DNA of 13,814 bases, from positions 1 to 13,814 of the forward strand of contig PLYG01000471.1 of assembly GCA_003153335.1 (NCBI GenBank), given 5' to 3'. How positions within the stretch are numbered: the first letter of the stretch is position 1; each line of letters begins with the position of its first letter. This DNA is from Betaproteobacteria bacterium (GTDB taxonomy: Bacteria > Pseudomonadota > Gammaproteobacteria > Burkholderiales > Casimicrobiaceae). The translations under genes and the position numbers were made by a program. The notes under the pieces are model-generated. The model had not been told where the DNA came from. It searched no databases and worked only from the letters and a program-made list of their open reading frames with translations. Positions 6,648 to 12,834 of the stretch are shown piece after piece.

Positions 6648-7961
6648 ATGACCTTACCGACCGCAACCATCGAATCGCTGGACCAGGAAGGGCGCGGCGT
6701 CGCGCATGTCGATGGCAAAGCCATATTCATCGAAGGGGCGTTGATCGGCGAGCGCGTGAGCTATTCGACGTATCGCAGGAAACCGAACTACGAGCTCGCC
6801 CAGGTCGGCGAGATTTACCGTTCGAGTTCGTCGCGCGTCACGCCCCAGTGCCAGTATTTCGGCACCTGCGGCGGCTGCGGGATGCAACATCTGGAGGCGG
6901 CGGCGCAGGTCGCGGTCAAGCAGCGCGCGCTGGAAGACGCGCTCTGGCATATCGGACGGGTCCGCGCCGGGCAAATGCTGGCGCCGATTCACGGGCCGGC
7001 CTGGGGTTACCGGCATCGGGCGCGGATGGCGGTGCGCGACGTCGCCAAAAAGGGCGAGGTGCTCGTTGGCTTCCACGAAAAGCGTTCCAGTTTTGTCGCC
7101 GACATGCGCTCCTGCGAAGTGCTGCCCCGGCGCATCTCCGATCTGCTGGTGCCGTTGCGGCGACTCGTCGAATCGCTGAGCGTGCGCAACCGGCTGCCGC
7201 AGATCGAACTGGCCACAGGTGACCGCGATGGGATGCCGGTCGATGTGCTCGGGCTGCGCGTGCTCGACCCGTTGCAGCCGCCGGACGTCGAACGCATTGC
7301 ACAATTCGCAGACCTGCATGCGGTGCAATTTTACGTGCAATCCGGCGGACCGGAGACCGCGCAGCCGCTGTATCCGGCTGCAGACCGCCTTGCCTACACG
7401 CTACCTGAATTCGGACTGACCCTTCCCTTCCGCCCAACGGAGTTTACGCAAGTGAATGCGGCGGTCAACCGCGTCATGGTCCGCCGCGCCATCGCCCTCC
7501 TCGACCCGCAACCGGGCGAACGTATTGGCGACCTCTTCTGCGGGCTGGGCAACTTCACACTGCCCATTGCCCGGCGTGGCGCGCATGCCATCGGCGTGGA
7601 GGGCAGCACCGGCCTCATCTCGCGCGCCCGCGCCAATGCCACTGCAAACGGGCTTGCCGCAACAACGGAGTTTCACGCCGCGGACCTGTTCGAGATCGGT
7701 CCTGCGGATTTTGCGTCGTGGGGCCGGCTCGACAAACTGTTGATCGATCCGCCGCGCGAAGGTGCGATAGCGGTAACCAGGTCGTTGCCGATCGATCAGG
7801 TCCAGCGCATTGTCTACGTGTCATGCAATCCGGCGACACTGGCGCGCGATGCCGGCGTGCTGGTCACCAGCCACGGCTACCGCTTTGCCGCCGCCGGCGT
7901 CATCAACATGTTTCCGCATACCGCACATGTGGAATCGATGGCGGTGTTTGTGCGGGAGTAG
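6648..7961 (+). CDS. rlmD: 23S rRNA (uracil(1939)-C(5))-methyltransferase RlmD
   Basis: The 437-residue enzyme methylates U1939 of 23S rRNA using SAM. Domains in order: an N-terminal TRAM RNA-binding domain (about residues 1-60, IESLDQEGRGVAHVDGK); a 4Fe-4S site with Cys68, Cys74 and Cys77 (CGGCGMQH) plus Cys156 in MRSCEV; and a C-terminal Rossmann methyltransferase with the SAM loop DLFCGLGNFTLP, DPPREG, the nucleophile Cys393 in YVSCNPATLARD and the general base Glu429 in HVES. Length matches E. coli RumA (433). The choice among RlmC, RlmD and TrmA rests on the complete Fe-S motif plus TRAM domain, which TrmA lacks, and on overall length. The gene is divergent from tsaB and ends 99 bases before the convergent yccA. 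Confidence 0.95.
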   Translation: MTLPTATIESLDQEGRGVAHVDGKAIFIEGALIGERVSYSTYRRKPNYELAQVGEIYRSSSSRVTPQCQYFGTCGGCGMQHLEAAAQVAVKQRALEDALWHIGRVRAGQMLAPIHGPAWGYRHRARMAVRDVAKKGEVLVGFHEKRSSFVADMRSCEVLPRRISDLLVPLRRLVESLSVRNRLPQIELATGDRDGMPVDVLGLRVLDPLQPPDVERIAQFADLHAVQFYVQSGGPETAQPLYPAADRLAYTLPEFGLTLPFRPTEFTQVNAAVNRVMVRRAIALLDPQPGERIGDLFCGLGNFTLPIARRGAHAIGVEGSTGLISRARANATANGLAATTEFHAADLFEIGPADFASWGRLDKLLIDPPREGAIAVTRSLPIDQVQRIVYVSCNPATLARDAGVLVTSHGYRFAAAGVINMFPHTAHVESMAVFVRE

Positions 7962-7996
7962 GCGGTCGCTCGGGGCTGTGACTCCGGCAACCCGGC

Positions 7997-8062
7997 AAGT
8001 TGGTATCAAAAAAAATGGGCGGCTGTTTAGGCCGCCCGATAATGTGCTGTTGATACTAACTT
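7997..8062 (-). terminator. Rho-independent terminator of yccA inside a longer inverted repeat
   Basis: On the minus strand a 7-bp GC stem (GGGCGGC/GCCGCCC, 8037-8031 with 8023-8017, loop of 7) is followed by A and eight T (8015-8008), a textbook intrinsic terminator for the gene ending at 8061. Around it an outer 13-bp inverted repeat pairs 7997-8009 with 8050-8062, with one G-T wobble; it begins within the yccA stop codon. In the plus direction the inner stem is followed by GATAATG, not by T, so termination of rlmD there is less certain. Confidence 0.85.
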
Positions 8063-8771
8063 AGTCACGCTGCCCAGAAAATGCCATAAGCAAATTCAGC
8101 AGGCTGACGAAAATATTATATATGTCCAGGTACAAGTTGACCGTCGCCATGACGTAATTTGTCTGGCCGCCGTGAATGATGTTGCTTACATCATACAAAA
8201 TGTACACGGAGAAGATGAGCACCGAGATGGCGCTGAGGGTCAATTGCAGAGCCGGAATCTGGAAAAACAGGTTGGCGAGCGACGCGACAACCAGCAGAAT
8301 TAGCCCGACGAACAGGAACTTGCCCAGGAAACTGAAATCTTTTTTGGTGACTGTCGCGATACCCGCCATCGCGAACAGGATTGTCCCGGTCATCCCCCCT
8401 GCGAGAGCGACCAGTTGACCGCCGTTGCGGAGACTGAACGCGTGCTGCAGCATCGGGCCGAGGAAAAATCCCGCCACGAACGTGAATGCGAACATCAGCA
8501 CGATGCCCCAGACACTGTTGCGCGCGGCGGAAACACCGAACAACAGGCCCAGCATGATGAAGAACATGCCGAGCGGCGCCATGATCGGATAGCTCTTGAA
8601 GATCACGCCGAACGAAAAACTGGTCCCGGCCATCGCGCCGATGACGGTCGGAATCATCGTCAAAGCAAGCAGCCAGTACGTATTGCGCAGAACGCGATGC
8701 TGCGCGGATGAATCGACGACGACAGATTGAACACCCGGCTGCGGGGCCGTTGCATTCCAGTCAGGTTGCAT
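8061..8771 (-). CDS. yccA: Bax inhibitor-1/YccA family membrane protein
   Basis: The protein has 236 residues and seven predicted membrane segments: after a polar N-terminus of about 35 residues, hydrophobic blocks follow almost without interruption (for example GMFFIMLGLLFGVSA, VWGIVLMFAFTFVAGFFLG and FLFVGLILLVVASLANLFF), ending in YNIFVSLLNLLMAFSG. This is the BI-1/TMBIM fold in the inner membrane. E. coli YccA modulates the FtsH protease, other members are proposed Ca2+ or proton leak channels; the role here is unknown. The start is decided by a strong GGAGGA at 8780-8775, just before the ATG at 8771-8769. A TTG further upstream would put this binding site inside the gene and is rejected. 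The gene is transcribed alone, convergent with rlmD, and ends at a clear terminator. Confidence 0.9.
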   Translation of the reverse strand: MQPDWNATAPQPGVQSVVVDSSAQHRVLRNTYWLLALTMIPTVIGAMAGTSFSFGVIFKSYPIMAPLGMFFIMLGLLFGVSAARNSVWGIVLMFAFTFVAGFFLGPMLQHAFSLRNGGQLVALAGGMTGTILFAMAGIATVTKKDFSFLGKFLFVGLILLVVASLANLFFQIPALQLTLSAISVLIFSVYILYDVSNIIHGGQTNYVMATVNLYLDIYNIFVSLLNLLMAFSGQRD

Positions 8772-8784
8772 AAATCCTCCGAAT

Positions 8785-8804
8785 TGGCGGCTCAAAATCC
8801 GCCA
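8785..8804 (-). promoter_or_regulatory. Leader hairpin just upstream of the yccA ribosome binding site
   Basis: On the minus strand TGGCGG (8804-8799) pairs with CCGCCA (8790-8785) across an 8-base loop. It would form in the yccA mRNA leader four bases before the GGAGGA site, where it could affect ribosome access or mRNA stability. The stem is only six pairs, so the function is speculative. Confidence 0.35.
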
Positions 8805-8813
8805 GAACTGGTA

Positions 8814-8841
8814 AGACTAGCACGGAAGTGGAAAGTTGCAA
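8814..8841 (-). promoter_or_regulatory. Candidate promoter of yccA
   Basis: TTGCAA (8841-8836) and TAGTCT (8819-8814) are separated by 16 bases on the minus strand in the gap before yccA. The -35 match is fair (4/6) and the -10 match poor (3/6). It is the best-placed candidate seen, with a leader of about 40 bases that includes the hairpin above. Confidence 0.25.
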
Positions 8842-8870
8842 GGGGCGCCCCGGCCCCCCAGCCACGGCGA

Positions 8871-9725
8871 TCAGTCGGCCAACTCCAGCAACACCGGCTG
8901 GTGATCCGACGCAGCGGTCTGCAGATTGACAGAGACCGCCCGCACGCGCGACGCCAGATCACCGGTGACGCACAGGAAATCGCAGCAGAATTCGCGGCCA
9001 TGCCATTGCACCTTGTCGTAAACGCCCACGGTCGGTGCATGGCGAACACCGGGATTCGCGACGGTCCACGCATCGACATAGCGCGGAACGCCGTCGGCGA
9101 TCGGCCGCTGCAGCCGCGCGTGAATGGGCTCGGACACCTCGTAGTTGAAGTCACCGGTCAGGATGCCCGCCGGCCCGCGCTGCTTGGTCTCGAAGGGGCC
9201 GCCTTTCTTTTCCTCCTGCCACACGTCCGCCGCGTGACCGCTGGCTTCGGCCTGAATCTGGCGCAGCCGCTCCACCTGCGCTTCGCGCTGCAGGACAGAA
9301 TAAAACTCGAGGTGGCTGGTGGTGACACGCAGCGGCCCCGCCGCGGTCGATAGTACAACCTCCAGCGCAACGCGAGGCATTGTCGGAGCCTGCGGATCGG
9401 CGGGCCAGGGCAACAAGTGCCTGAACACCTGCACGACCGGCAGCCGCGCAAGAATCATGTTCCCGAACTGGCGCCGTCCGTTTTGCGCGGAAAACTCGTC
9501 GACCGCGATGCCCTCGATCGCCGTGTACCCGGGCAACAGCTTCGCCAGTTCCTGGAACTGGTCCTTGACCCGATTGCCCTCGAGGCCGGGATAGTTGCGC
9601 GCGACCTCCTGCAGGCAGAGCACATCGAAGTCGGCAAAAGCGCGGGCGTCACGGATGATCCGCGCCGGATCGACATTACCGTCGACGCCGCGGCACCACT
9701 GTATGTTCCAGGTGATCAGCTTCAT
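8871..9725 (-). CDS. Endonuclease/exonuclease/phosphatase (EEP) family hydrolase
   Basis: This 284-residue protein of the DNase I/exonuclease III/sphingomyelinase superfamily hydrolyses a phosphodiester or phosphomonoester in a metal-dependent way. The active-site set is complete: Asn7 in TWNIQW, Glu40 in LCLQEV, His138 in TSHLEF, Asp192 and Asn194 in TGDFN, Asp249 in CCDF and the terminal pair Asp274-His275 in SDHQPV. No signal peptide or membrane segment is seen, so it acts in the cytosol. It starts 15 bases after the second permease gene and closes the Ugp-type operon, where enteric ugp operons carry the unrelated phosphodiesterase UgpQ. The context suggests that it processes an imported phosphorylated compound. 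A nuclease role remains possible; residue motifs alone cannot tell. The ribosome binding site is weak, consistent with coupling to the upstream gene. Confidence 0.85.
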   Translation of the reverse strand: MKLITWNIQWCRGVDGNVDPARIIRDARAFADFDVLCLQEVARNYPGLEGNRVKDQFQELAKLLPGYTAIEGIAVDEFSAQNGRRQFGNMILARLPVVQVFRHLLPWPADPQAPTMPRVALEVVLSTAAGPLRVTTSHLEFYSVLQREAQVERLRQIQAEASGHAADVWQEEKKGGPFETKQRGPAGILTGDFNYEVSEPIHARLQRPIADGVPRYVDAWTVANPGVRHAPTVGVYDKVQWHGREFCCDFLCVTGDLASRVRAVSVNLQTAASDHQPVLLELAD

Positions 9726-9740
9726 GTTTTCGCCATCGTG

Positions 9741-10562
9741 TCAACGAATGCCGGCGCGCATGAACGACTGGACGAACTGGCGCTGGAAGAGCAGGAACGC
9801 GATCAGCAGTGGTGCGGTGGTCATGATGGTAGCGGCGGTGATAATGGACCAGTCAATGCCTTGATCGACCGACGAGAAGACCTGCAGGCCAACGGTCAGC
9901 GGCCGCGAGTGCACGGAGTTGGTCACCACCAGCGGCCACAGGAAATTGTTCCAGTGAAAACTGACCGACACCAGTGCAAAGGCCAAATAGACCGGCTTGG
10001 CCAGTGGCACATACACCTTGAGCAGGATCTGCAGCGCATTCGCACCCTCAACCCGCGCCGCATCTTCGAGCTCGCTGGGGATGGTCTTGAACGTCTGCCG
10101 CAGCAGGAAAATCCCGAACGCCGAGGCCATGTACGGCAAGCCGATCGCCGGCAGCGTATCCAGGATGCCCAGCGCGCTCATGGTCCGGTAGTTCTCGACC
10201 AGCAACACCTCGGGCTTGATCATCAACTGCACTAGCACCAGAATGAACATCACGTCCCTGCCCCAAAACGTGTAGCGGGCGAAAGCATAGGCGGCAAGCG
10301 TGCAGAGAACCAGTTGCACCCCAAGTATCATGGCAACGAGCACGGTCGTGTTGAAAAAGTAACGGCTGAATGGCGCGGCATCCCAGGCATTGCGGAAATT
10401 CTGCAGCGAAAGCGGCGCGAGCAACTGAAACCTGGTCGCGAATTCCGTCGGGTGAAATGCCGTCCAGAAGGCATAGAACAATGGCAGTATCCACAGCACA
10501 GCCAAAACCCAGGCGGCGGCCGTTTCCAGCGCCAGTCCCGTCCTCGACGGTTGCAGGACCAT
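9741..10562 (-). CDS. ugpE: Carbohydrate ABC transporter permease, UgpE-type
   Basis: The 273-residue inner-membrane permease belongs to the MalG/UgpE (CUT1) family. About six membrane segments are visible, the first near residues 15-35 (WVLAVLWILPLFYAFWTAF), and the cytoplasmic coupling (EAA) loop reads EDAARVEGANALQILLKVYVP, docking to the ATPase. The C-terminus QSFMRAGIR is typical of UgpE. The frame is open upstream to 10973, but that part is the other permease gene read out of frame. The ATG at 10562-10560 follows the upstream permease stop by only two bases, which fixes the start and indicates translational coupling. It pairs with the UgpA-type permease to form the channel. Substrate cannot be deduced from the permease; the sn-glycerol-3-phosphate assignment is by family resemblance only. 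Confidence 0.85.
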   Translation of the reverse strand: MVLQPSRTGLALETAAAWVLAVLWILPLFYAFWTAFHPTEFATRFQLLAPLSLQNFRNAWDAAPFSRYFFNTTVLVAMILGVQLVLCTLAAYAFARYTFWGRDVMFILVLVQLMIKPEVLLVENYRTMSALGILDTLPAIGLPYMASAFGIFLLRQTFKTIPSELEDAARVEGANALQILLKVYVPLAKPVYLAFALVSVSFHWNNFLWPLVVTNSVHSRPLTVGLQVFSSVDQGIDWSIITAATIMTTAPLLIAFLLFQRQFVQSFMRAGIR

Positions 10563-10564
10563 GC

Positions 10565-11455
10565 TCACCGGTAATGCACCTTGCGATCCATGAACAGGAA
10601 TTGTCCCACTGCCAGCAACGCGAGCAGCAGCAGCAACACCATGGTGAGCGCCGCGGCGTACGCCGAATCCCAGAACTTGAAACCCACTTCGTAAATGTAG
10701 TAGAGCAGCAGTGAACTGGCGTTGTCGGGTCCACCCCTGGTCATTACCACCACATAGTCCACCAGCCGGAAAGAATTGATAATCGCATTGACCAGCACGA
10801 ACAACGTTGTCGGCATCAGCAGGGGCAACGTCACGCGGCGAAAAAAGGTCCACCGCGACGCGCCTTCGATCGCGGCCGCCTCGGCCAGATTGGGCGACAT
10901 CTGCTGCAGCGCCGCCAGATAGAAAATCATGAAAAAGCCGGCCTCCTTCCATATCGCGACGACGATCAGGCACGCCAGCACCGTGTCCTTGCTGCCCAGA
11001 AAATTGTGCGATGGCACGCCGAACGCCGACAGGATCTGCTCGAACAGGCCGTACTGCGGGGTGTAAAAGAACAGCCAGATGTTCGCCACCGCAATCATCG
11101 GCAGGACGGTAGGCGTGAAATACGCGAGACGAAGCCAGCTTTTCCCCGCGATTCGACCATTGACCCAGATCGCCATCAGCAGCGCCAGGCCGATCGAAAT
11201 GGGAATCGTGCCCACGGCGAAGAACGCGTTGTTGGTCAGCGCCTGCCAGAAAATCGGGTCTTCGATCATTTGCCGGTAGTTGTCCAGGCCGACAAAGACG
11301 CTGCCCCGCGCACCCTTGGGCGTCGAAAAAAAACTGCGCAAAAATGTCGCGATGACCGGATAGTGCGTAAAGAGCACCAGCAACACGGCGGCCGGCAGCA
11401 ACAGCAGCCAGCCGTGCACATTGGCGATGAATCGCCGCGAGTGGTGTGCGCTCAC
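10565..11455 (-). CDS. ugpA: Carbohydrate ABC transporter permease, UgpA-type
   Basis: The 296-residue inner-membrane permease belongs to the MalF/UgpA family. It shows about six membrane segments (the first WLLLLPAAVLLVLFTHYPVI), FVGLDNYRQM in the first periplasmic loop, the coupling loop EAAAIEGASRWTFFRRVTLP, TRGGPDNAS before the last segments, and a C-terminus MDRKVHYR, close to the KVRYQ ending I recall for E. coli UgpA. The start is a GTG at 11455-11453, giving MSAHHSRRF; no ATG or better start lies in frame upstream. The gene is separated from the binding-protein gene by 73 bases that contain a hairpin, and from the next permease by two bases. It is the first of the two channel subunits in this operon. 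Confidence 0.86.
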   Translation of the reverse strand: MSAHHSRRFIANVHGWLLLLPAAVLLVLFTHYPVIATFLRSFFSTPKGARGSVFVGLDNYRQMIEDPIFWQALTNNAFFAVGTIPISIGLALLMAIWVNGRIAGKSWLRLAYFTPTVLPMIAVANIWLFFYTPQYGLFEQILSAFGVPSHNFLGSKDTVLACLIVVAIWKEAGFFMIFYLAALQQMSPNLAEAAAIEGASRWTFFRRVTLPLLMPTTLFVLVNAIINSFRLVDYVVVMTRGGPDNASSLLLYYIYEVGFKFWDSAYAAALTMVLLLLLALLAVGQFLFMDRKVHYR

Positions 11456-11493
11456 TTGCGCTGCCCGGTTGTCAGGATGTGACCGAGAGCGTG

Positions 11494-11514
11494 CGCCGTC
11501 CGCAACGAACGGTG
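11494..11514 (-). promoter_or_regulatory. Intercistronic hairpin between binding-protein and permease genes
   Basis: On the minus strand CCGTTCG (11512-11506) pairs with CGGACGG (11502-11496) over a 3-base loop, with one T-G wobble. Two further GC pairs follow after one mismatch. It begins about 15 bases after the binding-protein stop and has no T-run after it, so it is not a typical terminator. Hairpins in this place in binding-protein operons often protect the upstream mRNA from 3' decay or cut expression of the permeases; that role here is inference. Confidence 0.45.
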
Positions 11515-11528
11515 CATCACCAGCGAGA

Positions 11529-12809
11529 TTATTTGTACGGCCGCAGCAACCGTTCGGCCTCGCGCTGCGCGTCCTTCATCGCCTGCTCTGCGGTCTTGGT
11601 GCCGGTCAGCGCCGCCTGCAAGCCGTCATTGAGCGCCTTGGTCACGCGCTGATTGTCATGGGTGGAAAACTCGGCCACGGCAAACTGGAGCTGGTCCCGC
11701 GCGACCGCCGCCGGCGGAAAGCCCGCGACATACTGCTTCATTACCGGTGTTTCAAACGCATCGGCGCGCACCGCGACATAACCGGTGTCGATACCCCATT
11801 GCGCGGCGCGCTGCGGCGAAGTGATCCACTTGATGAACTTGAACGCGGCCTGCTGCTGTTGCGGAGAGCTCTTCTTGAAAATGTAGAAGTTGCCACCACC
11901 GGTCGGACTGCCGCGCCGCTTGTTGGACGGCAGCATGGCCACGCCGAAGTCGAACTTGGCGTTGGTCTTGACGTTGGTGAGGTTTCCCGTCGTGGTCCAC
12001 ATCATCGCGATCTTTTTCTCGAAAAAATCCCGCGGTGTAGTGCCCCATTCGGCAATCCCTGCGGGCTGCACGCCATGCTTTTTCGACAGATCGACCCAAT
12101 ACTGGACCGCCTCGATCACGCCAGGTTTGTCGAAATACACTTCGTTTCCGGCGTCGTTCATCAGCATTGCGTCGTTCTCGGTGGTCAGGCCCTGAAACAG
12201 CCAGTACGGAAATCCCGAGGAGGGGATTTGCACGCCATATTGCGTGACCTTGCCCGAGGCATCTTTCCTGGTCAGCTTCTGCGCGTAGTCGACCATCTCC
12301 GCCCAAGTGGCAGGCGGCCGGTTCGGGTCGAGCCCGGCTTCCTTGAACAATTCCTTGTTCCAGTACAGCACGATAGTCGAGCGCTGGAACGGCACGCCCC
12401 AGGTTTTGCCGCCGGTTCGGCTGTTGGCCATGAACGCCGGATAGAAACTGGCCAGCCATGCCTTGTCTTCCGCGGTCGCCACGAAATTGTCGATCGGCAC
12501 GATCGCCTCTTCGTCGATCAGCGTGTACATATCGGTCGAGAGCAGCACCGAAGTCACCGGCGGTTCGCCGCTCTTGTGCGCGGTCAGCGCCTTGACGATG
12601 GTGTCCTGGTAGCTTCCCGCATAAATCGGCTTGACCTTGATCCCGGGGTTCTCCTTTTCGAAATCCGCGGCGAAGCCATCGATAGTCTTGGTCACCGGAC
12701 CACCGACCGCGACCGGATAGAAGAATGAAATCTCGGTTTGTGCACGGGCCAGGCCCGCACCCAGGAACAGGCCTAGCGCGGCCAAAAACACTCTCATTGC
12801 CAATTTCAT
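11529..12809 (-). CDS. ABC transporter periplasmic substrate-binding protein, UgpB-type
   Basis: The precursor has 426 residues with a Sec signal peptide (MKLAMRVFLAALGLFLGAGLARA, cut before Gln24). The mature part is a type-1 extracellular solute-binding protein of the MalE/UgpB cluster: FAADFEKENPGIKVKPIYAGSYQDT, VPFQRSTIVLYWNKELFKEAGLDP, ATWAEMVDYAQKL, AMMWTTTGNLTNV, WGIDTGYVAVR and the C-terminal TGTKTAEQAMKDAQREAERLL. Tyr67 aligns by eye with a glycerol-3-phosphate ligand of E. coli UgpB, but the position of its ligand Glu66 (mature numbering) is Ser91 here, so the ligand may differ. The frame extends to 12878, but a GGAGGG site just before the ATG at 12809-12807 and the start of the signal peptide fix this start. 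The gene begins 25 bases after the ATPase stop. Order ATPase-binding protein-permeases differs from enteric ugpBAEC. Confidence 0.88.
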   Translation of the reverse strand: MKLAMRVFLAALGLFLGAGLARAQTEISFFYPVAVGGPVTKTIDGFAADFEKENPGIKVKPIYAGSYQDTIVKALTAHKSGEPPVTSVLLSTDMYTLIDEEAIVPIDNFVATAEDKAWLASFYPAFMANSRTGGKTWGVPFQRSTIVLYWNKELFKEAGLDPNRPPATWAEMVDYAQKLTRKDASGKVTQYGVQIPSSGFPYWLFQGLTTENDAMLMNDAGNEVYFDKPGVIEAVQYWVDLSKKHGVQPAGIAEWGTTPRDFFEKKIAMMWTTTGNLTNVKTNAKFDFGVAMLPSNKRRGSPTGGGNFYIFKKSSPQQQQAAFKFIKWITSPQRAAQWGIDTGYVAVRADAFETPVMKQYVAGFPPAAVARDQLQFAVAEFSTHDNQRVTKALNDGLQAALTGTKTAEQAMKDAQREAERLLRPYK

Positions 12810-12834
12810 TTGCGTTCCCTCCAGTTGATGATGC

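Noticed and set aside
8842..8851. Palindrome GGGGCGCCCC after the EEP hydrolase gene as a terminator
   Set aside because: It is a perfect 10-base palindrome without room for a loop and is followed on the minus strand by TTGCAACTTT, not a proper T-run; kept only as an unexplained GC-rich patch.
9741..10973. Reading the second permease as a 410-residue protein starting at 10973
   Set aside because: The first part is the UgpA-type gene in another frame; the ATG at 10562, two bases after that gene's stop, matches the family N-terminus.
11421..12728. Long plus-strand open frame (435 codons) opposite the binding-protein gene
   Set aside because: It lies antisense to a well-supported gene; the translation is rich in Arg, His and Gly with no recognisable family, as expected from GC-rich antisense codon bias.
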